64,000 bases of DNA from Limnobacter sp. SAORIC-580 (GCF_013004065.1 NZ_CP053084.1:1364001-1428000), one strand, 5' to 3'. Counted from the stretch's first letter, positions 44,799-54,448 are shown. A program made the numbers and translations. Notes: generated by a model from the letters alone, not told the origin.

Positions 44799-44845
44799 GT
44801 TTTTAAGCTTGCTCAATTTACCCAATCAATTTTTGGCTGTTCGCA

Positions 44846-46204
44846 ATGAAACTTTCTTTTTTGTGTGGCTTTACTTTGGCCATTGCGCTGTTGTTGGCGG
44901 CCTGCGGGGGTGAGTTGTCGAACAGTTCAAGCGATGCAGCACGGTCAATTCAGGCAAGCGGAGCTGGTTTTTGCACACCTGTGAAGGGCAAGGAGCCGCA
45001 GGGGAGGGTGGTCACCTCTTGGAAAACGGCGCCTGGCGATGCCTTGATTACACACCCGATTAGTGGGCTGACAGTACGGCAATCGTTTGCACCGCATTGG
45101 GCGGGCAATGTGGTGCGGCTGCGTTTAAGTAACCGTTATTCAAGTTTGCCGGTTACATTTACCAACATTCATTTGGCAGAGGAATCTTCACCCGGTAGTG
45201 CAAACATGGTGCCCAACACGGCATGCAGGCTTGCGTTCAACGGTCAGCCAAGCTTGACTTTGCAGGCTGGTGAAACGGTGGTGAGTGATTGGATAGCTTA
45301 CCCGGTCGAAGCTTTCAAACGGGTAGGGGTTAGCTTTTATGCGCCGGGCCTAACGCCGCAAGTAACTCGCCATTTGAATGCGAACGAGGTGCTGTACCTA
45401 AGCCTGCCCGGCGATTATTCTGCCAGCGAGAGTGGAAGCATGTTTGCGCCTGCGCCTGAAGGTTATACCGCCAACTTTTTGGTCATCGAAGCGCTGGAAG
45501 TGTTGGCCCCAAACAATGTAAACACGGTGGTGGCAGTGGGCGATTCCATCACTGATGGATCGGATTCAACCACGGCTTTTTTAAGCGGCCAAGGCTCGCC
45601 TTTAGTAGCCACCGATCAACGTTATCCCAACCATTTACAGCGCAGGTTCCTGCAGGTCGGTATGCCTTTCACGGTAGCCAATGCGGGCATTGGTGGCAAC
45701 GAGTTGCTGCGCGATGGGTGGCTGCCTCAATTTGGTAAGGCGCTGCTTGCACGTTTCGATGCCGATGTACTTCAAACCCAAGGTGCAAGCCATGTGTTGG
45801 TGATGATAGGCACCAACGACTTTGGAAACCCCAAGCCGGGGCAAGCGCCTACATCTGAAGCGTTGATTGCCGGGTACAAAGAATTGATTGCCAAGGCCAA
45901 GAATGCGGGTCTGAAAATTATTCTGGGCACCATTCCGCCCGCGGAAGGAACCGTAACAGAACTGATTCCCGTGTTGCACGGCACTGCCGCTGCAAGGGTT
46001 GCGCGTGATGAAGCCAATGCCTGGATAAGAAGCCAGACCATGAGTGACGGTGTGGTGGATTTTGAGCGATGCCTGGAAGACAAAAACCGAAAAGGTTTTT
46101 TGGCACCAGAATTCAACAGCGGTGACAACTTGCACCCCAACCCGGCAGGTTACGCTGCCATGGCCGACTGTGTGAATTTGAACCTGTTTGAGAGACAACA
46201 ATGA
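44846..46204 (+). CDS. SGNH/GDSL-family esterase lipoprotein
   Basis: 452 residues. A lipoprotein signal (FTLAIALLLAACGG, Cys20) precedes an N-terminal beta-rich domain of about 200 residues (VVRLRLSNRYSSLPVTF). The SGNH hydrolase domain has block I VAVGDSITDG (Ser234), block II AGIGGNELL, block III GTNDF and block V DNLHPN with the catalytic Asp/His. This layout resembles secreted carbohydrate or polymer esterases whose N-terminal domain looks like a cellulose-esterase jelly-roll. The last bases overlap the GH31 ATG (ATGA), so the two lipoproteins are made together. Divergent from the TetR gene. Confidence 0.88.
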   Translation: MKLSFLCGFTLAIALLLAACGGELSNSSSDAARSIQASGAGFCTPVKGKEPQGRVVTSWKTAPGDALITHPISGLTVRQSFAPHWAGNVVRLRLSNRYSSLPVTFTNIHLAEESSPGSANMVPNTACRLAFNGQPSLTLQAGETVVSDWIAYPVEAFKRVGVSFYAPGLTPQVTRHLNANEVLYLSLPGDYSASESGSMFAPAPEGYTANFLVIEALEVLAPNNVNTVVAVGDSITDGSDSTTAFLSGQGSPLVATDQRYPNHLQRRFLQVGMPFTVANAGIGGNELLRDGWLPQFGKALLARFDADVLQTQGASHVLVMIGTNDFGNPKPGQAPTSEALIAGYKELIAKAKNAGLKIILGTIPPAEGTVTELIPVLHGTAAARVARDEANAWIRSQTMSDGVVDFERCLEDKNRKGFLAPEFNSGDNLHPNPAGYAAMADCVNLNLFERQQ

Positions 46205-48543
46205 AATTCCTGTGTTTGAGCAGCGCCCAAATTGCCGTAGTGGCCCAAAAGGCCTCAATCGAATCAATAGCCCTCATGCTTTTATTTGCAGTCTTTTTGT
46301 CAGGCTGCTTGGGCGGTAGCGAAAGCACAGTTGTTGCCAACACCACAACTGTCTCGGCCAATTCTGTAGAACCCGTACAAGTGGACTTGGGCGAGCAAAC
46401 AATTGCCATGAGCAATGCCAATGGCCGTGTGGAAATCGTGAAGAACCCGTTGAGAATTAGTTTTTTCAATTCGGCTGACGAATTGGTGCTGGAGCAGGTG
46501 AGCAGTGCCGGTGGCCCGCTTTCTCCCGGTTTGTCGATTGATGAACCACTGGGTAGCGACTACGTGCCGCGCATGTTGCTGAATGCACCTTTTAGCTACA
46601 TGGTGGGGGCTGAATTGGCCCCCCAGCTGCGGGCTACACCTTGGGTGGGCAATTACCTGACCCAGGCTTTGGTGGGTATTCAATACCACGGCACTGAAGT
46701 GCTGGAAGCCAAAGAAACATCCACAGGCGTTGAAATGACGATTGCCACCAATGACCCGACGGGGCGAGTAATCGATGTGGAAATAAAGCCAACTGATAAC
46801 AACAGCTTTGAAGTGCACATGGCGGTGAACCCGGCCCAAGGGGTGGTAATGGTGGCTGACAGTTTTGTGCTGAAACAAGAAGAGTCGTTTTACGGTTTTG
46901 GTGGTCGCCACCATGCAGTGAACCAGCGCGGCAATTTGCTGACCAATTTCATTCAAGCACAGAACATTGGCGCTGGCCCCTTGGCACCTGTGGCCAATAC
47001 TGCGTCGGGACAAGGTGAGGGATACATGTTCCCCTCCGGCCCGGATGCGGCCTATTACATTTCAACCGCCTTTGCTTCATCGGGTGGCTATGGTTTCATG
47101 CTCGACAGCACGCGGCCCTCGCGCTATGACTTGGGGGCCTCTAACCCGCAAGCCTGGCAGGTGAATGTATCAGGCGCAGAGATGAGCTATTTGGTCGCGC
47201 CCGGTGGCGAGAAAAAAGCGCTACAGAGTTTGTCGGGTTTGCAGGGTCGACACCGTGTGCCCTTGCAGGCTGACCTTGGCCCCACCTTGTCGCGTGCGGT
47301 GCGGGTGTTGTCGGCACAAGCGGATGACGCTGCCAGTTACGAGGCAAAAATCTGGGACGACATTGCGCAAATGGACGCGTTCAAATTGCCTGTCAAAGGT
47401 TATGTGTTTGAGGGTTGGGAAATTTTGCCGCGCGAAACCAGCAAAACGATTATTGAAGCTTTGCACGACCGCAATATTCGCGCGTATTTGTACATTCGAA
47501 ATTATGTGGGTATCGATGTGGCCAACACCGAACGACCCGAAACCTTTACCGAGGCTTTGCAAGAAGGGTATGTGGTCAACGACGCTGCAGGTTTGCCTTA
47601 CCTGTTTGGTACGCCATTTGGCGGCCTGGGCGCTGCGATCGATTTTACGAACCCTGAGGCGATTGCGTGGTGGGAGGGCCGCATTCGGGAGATGATTGAG
47701 GAGCTGGGTGCAGATGGATTCATGCAGGACTTTGGCGAACATATTGCGCTGGACATGTATTTTTTCGATGGCAGCACTGGTGAGACCATGCACAACCATT
47801 ACCCCACAGTGTTTCACCAAACCACGCGGAAAATTATTGACGATATTGAGCGTAAAACCGGGCGTCACATATTCTTCTGGACGCGTGCGGGCTATTCCGG
47901 GCGTCAGGGCAGTTCGGGTTTCGAGTCGTCCAATTTCCCTGGGGATGAAACCAGCGATTGGTCGCGTGCATCGGGCATTGCCTCCTTGACCACCGATATG
48001 CTTAGCCGTGGTGCAACGGGTTCCTACGGCTACAACACAGACATTGGCGGATACTTTGATTTTCATACAGGTCCGGCCGATGCCGAGCTGTATACGCGCT
48101 GGTCGTTCTGGGCGGCCTTGTCGCCAGTATTTCGCGTGCACAATTCTTCAAGCAATGGCGTACGCATGCCTTGGTTTTATGGTGAAGAAACATTGGCACA
48201 CTGGCGCAAGGCGGCGCAGTTGCATTTGAAAGCAGCACCGTTGATTATCAAATTGTGGGACGAGGCGCAATCGACAGGCGTTCCACCCGTGCGGGCCTTG
48301 TGGGTGGAATACCCCAAAGATGAACGCTCCAGGCAGGAAGACCAACAATGGATGTTGGGCCGCGATGTGCTGGTTGCGCCCGTGGTGGTGCAGGGGGCCA
48401 CCACACGCGATGTGTACTTGCCGCAAGGTTGCTGGAAGCATGTTGAAACCGGCACGCAGTTTGAAGGGCCACGAGATATTACGGTGCCTGCGCCGATTGA
48501 TTCACTGCCATACTTTTTCAAATGTGGAACAAACCCTTTCTGA
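46201..48543 (+). CDS. GH31-family alpha-glycosidase lipoprotein, YihQ-like clade
   Basis: 780 residues. A long N-region ends in a lipobox (LLFAVFLSGC, Cys about 37). Then come a GH31 N-terminal beta domain (SFYGFGGRHHAVNQRG) and the barrel. The nucleophile is Asp510 in GFMQDFGEH and the acid/base Asp582 in FPGDETSDWS; DIGGYF and LLGRDVLVAPV-type blocks (here MLGRDVLVAPVVV) follow. The DFGE motif and the WTRAGYSG block match the sulfoquinovosidase YihQ rather than typical WxDMNE enzymes. However, the YihQ sulfonate-clamp residues Gln288, Arg301 and Trp304 have no counterpart: the sequence reads VFEGWEILPRE there. So an exported alpha-glycosidase of other specificity is favoured. YihQ residue numbers are from memory. 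Confidence 0.88.
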   Translation: MKFLCLSSAQIAVVAQKASIESIALMLLFAVFLSGCLGGSESTVVANTTTVSANSVEPVQVDLGEQTIAMSNANGRVEIVKNPLRISFFNSADELVLEQVSSAGGPLSPGLSIDEPLGSDYVPRMLLNAPFSYMVGAELAPQLRATPWVGNYLTQALVGIQYHGTEVLEAKETSTGVEMTIATNDPTGRVIDVEIKPTDNNSFEVHMAVNPAQGVVMVADSFVLKQEESFYGFGGRHHAVNQRGNLLTNFIQAQNIGAGPLAPVANTASGQGEGYMFPSGPDAAYYISTAFASSGGYGFMLDSTRPSRYDLGASNPQAWQVNVSGAEMSYLVAPGGEKKALQSLSGLQGRHRVPLQADLGPTLSRAVRVLSAQADDAASYEAKIWDDIAQMDAFKLPVKGYVFEGWEILPRETSKTIIEALHDRNIRAYLYIRNYVGIDVANTERPETFTEALQEGYVVNDAAGLPYLFGTPFGGLGAAIDFTNPEAIAWWEGRIREMIEELGADGFMQDFGEHIALDMYFFDGSTGETMHNHYPTVFHQTTRKIIDDIERKTGRHIFFWTRAGYSGRQGSSGFESSNFPGDETSDWSRASGIASLTTDMLSRGATGSYGYNTDIGGYFDFHTGPADAELYTRWSFWAALSPVFRVHNSSSNGVRMPWFYGEETLAHWRKAAQLHLKAAPLIIKLWDEAQSTGVPPVRALWVEYPKDERSRQEDQQWMLGRDVLVAPVVVQGATTRDVYLPQGCWKHVETGTQFEGPRDITVPAPIDSLPYFFKCGTNPF

Positions 48544-48642
48544 GAGGAATTCGCTTATTCACCGGCAGCAACGATTAGAATCGTAGGATGATTAGTACTT
48601 GGCGTTAAGCGAAGGCGTTGCTGCATTGGATGAATTGAATTC

Positions 48643-50094
48643 ATGAAACCGACGGGGTTGTTGATAGGGATACTGGGTTTTACCTTGTGGGCCGCCCTGA
48701 TGTTGGTGCTGGCCTACCCCCACGACTGGGTCACGCTTGCCAACGCGCCTGTGGTGCTTATTCTGGTCTCATCGATTTATTCCCTGTTGTTGCCCTTGTC
48801 ACTTTCACTTGCGCTTAGCGCGCTTGCTGTGCTTATGTTCAACTACCAAATGGTGCCACCCGTGCACACTTTTCATGTTGACCTTCACGAGCATGGCATT
48901 TTGCTGATCACGATGATGGGTGTGTCGTGGTTGATTACGTATTTATTGCGTCGGCAAAAGCAAATTGCAGCGCTTGAACGGCAGCAGGCGCAGCGCACTT
49001 TGCAGTTAATGCAGTGGAGCGAAAAACTGCGCGAGTTTGATAATCCGCAACAACTGCTTTCCGATTTGCACCAATTGTTGCTTGGTCTGGCTGAGGGTTC
49101 TACCCAAGTGTTGGTGGGGTTTACTTCTTCTGAGCTTGAATCGCTGAACGCCACGCAAATTAAAGCCTTTGATGCTTGCTTGCAAGAGAACAAAGCATTG
49201 GGAAAAAGCACTGGGCGATATGACAATTTGGAAGACTTGTACCTGCCCATGCGTGGAAAATCGAAAGCGTACGGAGTGTGCGTGTGTGTCGGCGGTGATA
49301 TTGATTTTAACGAGGCTTTGTGGGTTCGTGATGCGCAGGCATTGCTGGATCAGATGGGTCTGGCCTGCGATCGGCGAGACAATGCGCTGCGTGCCCAAAG
49401 TGCACGAGAATCGGCACAAACACAGAAAACCCGCAGCCTGTTTTTAACATCGATTGCGCACGATCAGCGAACGCCGCTGGCCAGCATCATGACTTCCGCT
49501 TCGGCGATTCTTGAGCAGACAGATCGCTTGAGCAAAGACGAGATTCGGCATTACGCCGAGTTGATACAAGAGGAAACCCAGCAGGTTGCGCGCCTGACCG
49601 ACAACACACTGACCTTGGCACGGTTAAGTGGTGAACAAGTACAGGTGCCTACGCAACTGGAATCGGTGGAAGACATTGTGGCGGCTGTGCTGCAACGCCT
49701 GAGAAAACGAAAAGCCGTGTATTTACCCACTGTGAAAGTTGCTGCGGGCTTGCCGCTGCTGAATTGCAACATGGTTCTGGTGGAGCAGGTGTTGGATAAC
49801 TTGATCGACAATGCAATCAAACATTCGGGGGCACCTTGTTCAGTTGAACTGAATGTTTTGCAACAGCAAGGTGATGTTGTGTTTCAGGTGTCTGATCGTG
49901 GTGTAGGCATGCAAGGCCAGCACAAATTGCAGGGTGATGAATCCCGGGGCATGGGCATTGGTCTACAGCTATGCCATGCCGTGGCGCAAGTTCACGCAGG
50001 GTGTTTGAGTTTTTCTACACCTGCAATTGCAGGACAAGGTGTGTTGGCCATATTCACATTGCCCTTGGCTGAGGCACAGGAACAAGGCGCATGA
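48643..50094 (+). CDS. KdpD-like sensor histidine kinase lacking the N-terminal KdpD/USP part
   Basis: 483 residues. It starts directly with the four-helix DUF4118 region of KdpD (LLIGILGFTLWAALMLVL... LSLSLALSALAVLMFNYQMVPP... LLITMMGVSWLITYLL). A GAF-like segment (about 125-245) follows. HisKA has SIAHDQRTPLASIM (KdpD proteins have SHDLRTPL) and HATPase has LDNLIDNAIKHSG, SDRGVGM and GMGIGLQLCHAVAQVH. KdpD of E. coli (about 890 residues) has an additional cytosolic half that is absent here. Its stop overlaps the response-regulator start by four bases. Being upstream of kup, it may sense potassium. Confidence 0.9.
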   Translation: MKPTGLLIGILGFTLWAALMLVLAYPHDWVTLANAPVVLILVSSIYSLLLPLSLSLALSALAVLMFNYQMVPPVHTFHVDLHEHGILLITMMGVSWLITYLLRRQKQIAALERQQAQRTLQLMQWSEKLREFDNPQQLLSDLHQLLLGLAEGSTQVLVGFTSSELESLNATQIKAFDACLQENKALGKSTGRYDNLEDLYLPMRGKSKAYGVCVCVGGDIDFNEALWVRDAQALLDQMGLACDRRDNALRAQSARESAQTQKTRSLFLTSIAHDQRTPLASIMTSASAILEQTDRLSKDEIRHYAELIQEETQQVARLTDNTLTLARLSGEQVQVPTQLESVEDIVAAVLQRLRKRKAVYLPTVKVAAGLPLLNCNMVLVEQVLDNLIDNAIKHSGAPCSVELNVLQQQGDVVFQVSDRGVGMQGQHKLQGDESRGMGIGLQLCHAVAQVHAGCLSFSTPAIAGQGVLAIFTLPLAEAQEQGA

Positions 50095-50792
50095 GCATTC
50101 GTATTTTGTTGATTGAAGATGACCGGGAGCTGGGCAAGGCCCTGCGCAACAGCTTGAGCACAGAAGGGCATTCAGTGGTCACCGCAGCCAGTTTGTCAGA
50201 AGCCAAGGCCTTGTTGGCGAATCAGCCTGCAGGGCAGGCGTTTGATTTGTATTTACTCGATTTGGGTTTGCCCGATGGCGATGGGAAAAGTTTTCTGGAG
50301 CTGGCCCGCAGGGCAGGCAGTGCACCTGTGATTGTGATTTCGGCGCGCCCGCACGAGGAGAGCAAAATTGAGTTGCTTGACGCAGGGGCCGATGATTATC
50401 TGGTGAAGCCATTCAGCGTGGGGGAGTTGTTGGCTCGCATTCGTGTCGCCTTGCGCCACCGAGGTAATTTGGCGCAGCCAGCCACTTTGTTGTATCAGCG
50501 TGATGGTTTGAATGTTGATTTGCTGAAGCGTGAAATTACCTTGCATGGTGCTGAAATTAAGTTAACGCCCACTGAGTATGAACTGCTGGCGCGCCTGGTG
50601 CGAAGTGCTGGGCAGGCGGTAAGCCACCGGCAATTGCTGGCTGATGTGTGGGGCCCCGAGTACCTGGAGTACACACAATACACCCGCCTGTATGTAGGCC
50701 AGCTGCGTGCGAAAATCGAGAATAACCCGGCAGACCCACACTTTATTTTGACGGAAACTGGTGTGGGTTACCGCATGTTGGCAGGCGCCTAG
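50091..50792 (+). CDS. KdpE-like OmpR-family response regulator
   Basis: 233 residues. The receiver has acidic residues Glu9-Asp11, phospho-acceptor Asp57 (LYLLDLGLPDGDG) and DDYLVKPFSVGEL. The winged-helix effector has KLTPTEYELLARLVRSAGQAV and TRLYVGQLRAKIENNP with the TETGVGYRML ending. It is of the KdpE type by the EYTQYTRLYVGQLR region. The ATG overlaps the kinase stop. An 11-bp tandem repeat typical for OmpR-class sites lies 14 bases downstream of the gene, in front of kup. Confidence 0.92.
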   Translation: MSIRILLIEDDRELGKALRNSLSTEGHSVVTAASLSEAKALLANQPAGQAFDLYLLDLGLPDGDGKSFLELARRAGSAPVIVISARPHEESKIELLDAGADDYLVKPFSVGELLARIRVALRHRGNLAQPATLLYQRDGLNVDLLKREITLHGAEIKLTPTEYELLARLVRSAGQAVSHRQLLADVWGPEYLEYTQYTRLYVGQLRAKIENNPADPHFILTETGVGYRMLAGA

Positions 50793-50806
50793 GTTCCCTC
50801 CCGGGT

Positions 50807-50828
50807 TTCCTTATAACTTCCTTATATG
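50807..50828 (+). promoter_or_regulatory. 11-bp tandem repeat in front of kup
   Basis: TTCCTTATAAC (50807-50817) followed at once by TTCCTTATATG (50818-50828): nine identical leading bases repeated with an 11-base period. This is the geometry of OmpR/PhoB-class tandem binding, 50 bases before the kup ATG. Binding by the adjacent KdpE-like regulator is inferred. Confidence 0.6.
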
Positions 50829-50877
50829 TTGCAGCACATGATGCAGGCTGTTTACACAGTGCAAGTGCGTTACAACC

Positions 50878-52767
50878 ATGAACAAACCAGAATCAACAGA
50901 CAAAACCAAGGCCGGCCTGGCTGCACTCACCTTGGGTGCGATTGGCGTGGTGTACGGCGACATCGGCACCAGCCCCCTCTACACAGTCAAAGAAGTATTT
51001 GGCGAAAACAGCGGGGTACCCCTGAATCCCGAGAACCTGACGGGTGCCATTTCCGTGATTTTCTGGGCATTGATGTTGGTGGTCACCTTGAAGTATGTGA
51101 TCCTGATTTTGAAGGCCGACAACCATGGTGAAGGCGGCGGCCTGGCACTTACCGCTCTGGCGTCAGAGGCGGTGCGCAAAAACCCGAAACTGAAAACTGT
51201 GTTGCTGCTGATTGGTGTGTTCGGTGCCACCTTGTTTTATGGCGACAGCGTCATTACTCCTGCCATTTCTGTACTGGGCGCCATGGAAGGGCTGACGCTG
51301 GTTACACCCACCTTAACGCCCTACATCATTCCCATCAGTGTGTTGATCCTGATGGGCCTTTTCGCCGTACAGCGCTATGGAACTTCCGTGGTGGGGCGTT
51401 TCTTCGGCCCCATCATTGTGCTGTGGTTTGCTACTTTGGGTGCAGTGGGTGTGGTCAATATTGTCAGTGCGCCTGAAATTCTTCATGCCCTGAACCCTGT
51501 ACACGGCATTCAATTCATTTTCGATAGGGGGTGGGGTTTGTTTGCAGCATTTGGCGCAATTGTGCTGGCTTTGACTGGTGCAGAGGCGCTGTATGCGGAC
51601 ATGGGGCATTTCGGAAAAAAGCCGATTCGCCTGGCCTGGACGTTTTTGGTGTTTCCTTGTTTGGCCTTGAATTATCTGGGGCAGGGCGCCTTGCTGATTG
51701 CCCAACCGGATGCGATTGAAAATCCGTTTTACCGTTCTTTTCCTGATGCCTGGGTAATCCCCGTACTGTGCCTGGCCACCATGGCCGCCATTATCGCATC
51801 CCAGGCGGTTATTTCCGGCGCGTACTCCATGAGCAAACAAGCCATTCAACTGGGCTTTTTGCCGCGTATGAAAATTCAATACACCTCGGCCAAGGAGTCG
51901 GGCCAAATTTATATGCCCGCTGTGAACTGGTTGTTGCTGGCAGGTGTGTTGTTGGCGGTGTTGATGTTTAAAACGTCGTCCAACCTGGCGGGTGCGTATG
52001 GTATTGCGGTCACCCTGACCATGTTGATTACTACCACGCTGACCTATTTTGTGATTCGCCACAGTTGGGGTTTGCCAGCCTGGTTGTCCGTGGGTGCAAC
52101 CATTTTCTTCATTTTGATTGACATACTGCTGGTGGTCAGCTGTGCCTTCAAGTTGTTCGATGGTGGCTGGTTCCCGATTGTGTTGGGCCTGGCCTTGTTT
52201 GTGGTGATGTCGACCTGGTGGCGAGGCCGCAAATTGCTGATGAAAAGCATTCAGAAAGACGGCATTGATTTGAGCGAATTTTTGCCCACGCTGAATGTGG
52301 AACAGATTAACCGCGCTTACCGCACTGCGGTGTACCCGGTGGCTGACCCTGACAAAGTGCCCATGGCTTTGCTTCACAACTTGAAACACAACCAGGTGTT
52401 GCATGCATCGAATGTGATGCTGACTGTGGTTTTTGAAAGCGTGCCCTGGGTAGGGAATTTGAACCGGGTTGAAGTGAAATCGCTAAGCCGTGGCTTCTGG
52501 CAGGTGACCGTGCGCTATGGCTTCATGAATACGCCGGATATTCCCAAAGCACTGGAGTTGACGGATGAAGTGGGCCTGAAAATTTCGCTGTTTGAAACCA
52601 CTTACTTTTTAAGTCGCGAGACGGTTGTACCCACACCCGGTTCCGGCATGGCCAAGTGGCGCGAGCAATTGTTTGCAACCATGAGCCGTAATGCGGGCGG
52701 CGTGGTTGACTTCTTCAAGTTGCCATCAAACGCGGTAGTAGAACTGGGGACGAGGGTTCAGATTTGA
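50878..52767 (+). CDS. kup: Kup-type potassium uptake transporter
   Basis: 629 residues, standard Kup/HAK length, with about 12 membrane helices in the first 430 residues and a cytosolic C-terminus. Kup marks: [21 protein letters not shown] (given in part as GDIGTSPLY), [32 protein letters not shown] (in part), [20 protein letters not shown]. It imports potassium with protons. The KdpDE-like genes upstream end 85 bases before it and the tandem repeat lies in that gap. A strong hairpin follows. Confidence 0.97.
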   Translation: MNKPESTDKTKAGLAALTLGAIGVVYGDIGTSPLYTVKEVFGENSGVPLNPENLTGAISVIFWALMLVVTLKYVILILKADNHGEGGGLALTALASEAVRKNPKLKTVLLLIGVFGATLFYGDSVITPAISVLGAMEGLTLVTPTLTPYIIPISVLILMGLFAVQRYGTSVVGRFFGPIIVLWFATLGAVGVVNIVSAPEILHALNPVHGIQFIFDRGWGLFAAFGAIVLALTGAEALYADMGHFGKKPIRLAWTFLVFPCLALNYLGQGALLIAQPDAIENPFYRSFPDAWVIPVLCLATMAAIIASQAVISGAYSMSKQAIQLGFLPRMKIQYTSAKESGQIYMPAVNWLLLAGVLLAVLMFKTSSNLAGAYGIAVTLTMLITTTLTYFVIRHSWGLPAWLSVGATIFFILIDILLVVSCAFKLFDGGWFPIVLGLALFVVMSTWWRGRKLLMKSIQKDGIDLSEFLPTLNVEQINRAYRTAVYPVADPDKVPMALLHNLKHNQVLHASNVMLTVVFESVPWVGNLNRVEVKSLSRGFWQVTVRYGFMNTPDIPKALELTDEVGLKISLFETTYFLSRETVVPTPGSGMAKWREQLFATMSRNAGGVVDFFKLPSNAVVELGTRVQI

Positions 52768-52785
52768 TGAAACGGTGAGCTGGTT

Positions 52786-52819
52786 CCCAATCGACAGCTT
52801 TTCCGCAATGTCGATTGGG
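52786..52819. terminator. Strong hairpin between converging kup and phoX-like genes
   Basis: CCCAATCGACA/TGTCGATTGGG, 11 perfect pairs with a 12-base loop, between two converging genes. Neither side has a long T-tract, so it may act as a weak or factor-aided terminator for both genes or protect mRNA ends. Confidence 0.55.
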
Positions 52820-52836
52820 TAAGTCAATCGCTCTCT

Positions 52837-54363
52837 TTATGCAGATGGCATGGCGCGCGCCATGGGTGGGTTAACACGCACTGAAAACGGCATGGTGATC
52901 TCGTAGAGCACACCACCTTGGCCAAATGACACTGTTTCACCGTTTCGAAGTGCCCGCTGATTGGACACATAAAGCCTGCGTCCGTCGGGTGAAAATGCGG
53001 GGCCTGTGACCTCGGTTCCACCTGCATCTCCTGGCAAGCGAAGCAGTGGAATGGTGCTGCGGTCTGGCAGAAGCACCATGGCACGCATGTCGCCCCCGTC
53101 CTCCACCACAATCATTTCGCCGTCGAGGGTCATCGAGAGGTTATCGACGCCCATCATCTTGGGTTCAGCCGGGTCTACGGGCGAGCCGATGGGTCCGTCT
53201 GTGGGATCGTAAATGCTTTCAATGGTGCCCCTGGCCACGTCAATGGCCCACACATTGCTGTCCACTTTGGTGGAAAAATATACAAATCCGTTGACGAACC
53301 ACACACCTTCATTGCCCGCAAAAATTGTGGATTCCGCCAAGTAAACATCGGCCTGTGGTCGCCCGTCGTCAATCGCATCCAGCCAAACAATTGGTGTTGG
53401 TCCCTGACGCGCAGCATCAATGCCCGCCGGCACAGACAACACTTGAAGTTTGCCGCGTGTCAGATCGGGGCGACCGTTTCTGGGCCATTCGTTCTCGGTG
53501 TAAATGTTTCGGTAAAAGCGATCTTCGCCGGTGATGTCTTCTGTGTGATAAATCGCACGACGCTCTACATCAAAAGCCACTTGTTCATGCGCTTTGCGGC
53601 CGAATCTGTCCAGGCGGATGGGTTCACCGCCGTTTCGAAGTGGGCTGCATTCAAACATATAGCCGTCGAGAATTTCCTCGCCATTTATCCAGGTGCCCCA
53701 AGGGGTGGCAGCGCCAGAACAGTTGGTAGAGGTGTTTCGTTGCACAGGGTAGGCATCAATCAAATTGCCACCTTGATCAAACCGCAGTGCACTGGCACCC
53801 CCGGCAAACGGCAGCAGCAAAGGTATGCCGCCTGGCAGCAATGTGTTCACCAAACCGCTTATGGCGTTGGTGATCGGGCTGAGTGCCATCAGCGAATCGC
53901 GGCTGGCCAGTCGGCGAATTGCCGATAGCTCTGCAGGTATTTGACCAAATGCTGTTGTGGCGTCTCGGGCTTCGGAATTTGATACATAAATCCAGCCACC
54001 ATCTTCAGTTGCAAACACGGCACCACCATCGGGGTCTGAATGCCAACGGAAATCGGGCTGGGAGGGTAAAGGGGGCTCGTTAAAAACGGCAACTACCCGA
54101 GATGTGAAACCAGCGGGTAATTGAATGCCGTTGGCATCGGGTGGCAGCAGGGGGCCCATGGATGCAAACGGGCTGGTTCGGGGGGCACCCGATCCACTCG
54201 GAGCTACGCCTGAGGAGCTCGTACCTGAAGATCCGCCGCCGCAAGCTGTTAGCCATTGTGCAGCAGAAATACTGCCTGCTGTCAGCAGCATGTTTCTAAG
54301 AAACACCCGCCGCGATAAGCCCTGCCGCTCGATTGCCCTGAGTTCATTGTGCATACCAGCCAT
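52837..54363 (-). CDS. PhoX-family (DUF839) protein, Tat-exported lipoprotein
   Basis: 508 residues. The Tat signal SRRVFLRN is followed by a hydrophobic stretch and a lipobox-like WLTAC. A Gly/Ser linker follows, then a beta-propeller-type body with the PhoX marks PWGTWINGEE, HTEDITGEDRFYRNIY, EGVWFVNGFVYF and FSPDGRRLYVSNQ. PhoX is a calcium/iron-dependent alkaline phosphatase induced by phosphate starvation. Not all family members have proven phosphatase activity, and I did not verify every metal ligand. The ATG at 54363 has GGAG six bases upstream; the frame's first codon (54369) is a TTG. A Pho-box-like site lies 86 bases upstream, but in the opposite orientation. Confidence 0.82.
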   Translation of the reverse strand: MAGMHNELRAIERQGLSRRVFLRNMLLTAGSISAAQWLTACGGGSSGTSSSGVAPSGSGAPRTSPFASMGPLLPPDANGIQLPAGFTSRVVAVFNEPPLPSQPDFRWHSDPDGGAVFATEDGGWIYVSNSEARDATTAFGQIPAELSAIRRLASRDSLMALSPITNAISGLVNTLLPGGIPLLLPFAGGASALRFDQGGNLIDAYPVQRNTSTNCSGAATPWGTWINGEEILDGYMFECSPLRNGGEPIRLDRFGRKAHEQVAFDVERRAIYHTEDITGEDRFYRNIYTENEWPRNGRPDLTRGKLQVLSVPAGIDAARQGPTPIVWLDAIDDGRPQADVYLAESTIFAGNEGVWFVNGFVYFSTKVDSNVWAIDVARGTIESIYDPTDGPIGSPVDPAEPKMMGVDNLSMTLDGEMIVVEDGGDMRAMVLLPDRSTIPLLRLPGDAGGTEVTGPAFSPDGRRLYVSNQRALRNGETVSFGQGGVLYEITMPFSVRVNPPMARAMPSA

Positions 54364-54448
54364 TACCAACTCCGTTTACTTCTGATGCTACAAGTTAGTA
54401 ATACTCGCTCGAGCAGTGAAAGGATTCAGTGGCCACACCCTAAGTAAC

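Noticed and set aside
46201..48543. Calling the GH31 protein a sulfoquinovosidase
   Set aside because: Catalytic motifs are YihQ-like, but the sulfonate-recognition Arg/Trp/Gln positions are not present and no sulfo-sugar pathway genes are nearby.
48544..48642. ACGATT-AG-AATCGT dyad (48571-48584) as an operator of the KdpD-like gene
   Set aside because: It is short, not repeated near kup and unlike the 11-bp tandem repeat there; too weak to annotate.
51313..52404. 363-codon minus-strand frame opposite kup
   Set aside because: The product is a His/Gln/Arg-rich shadow translation; kup on the plus strand is unambiguous.
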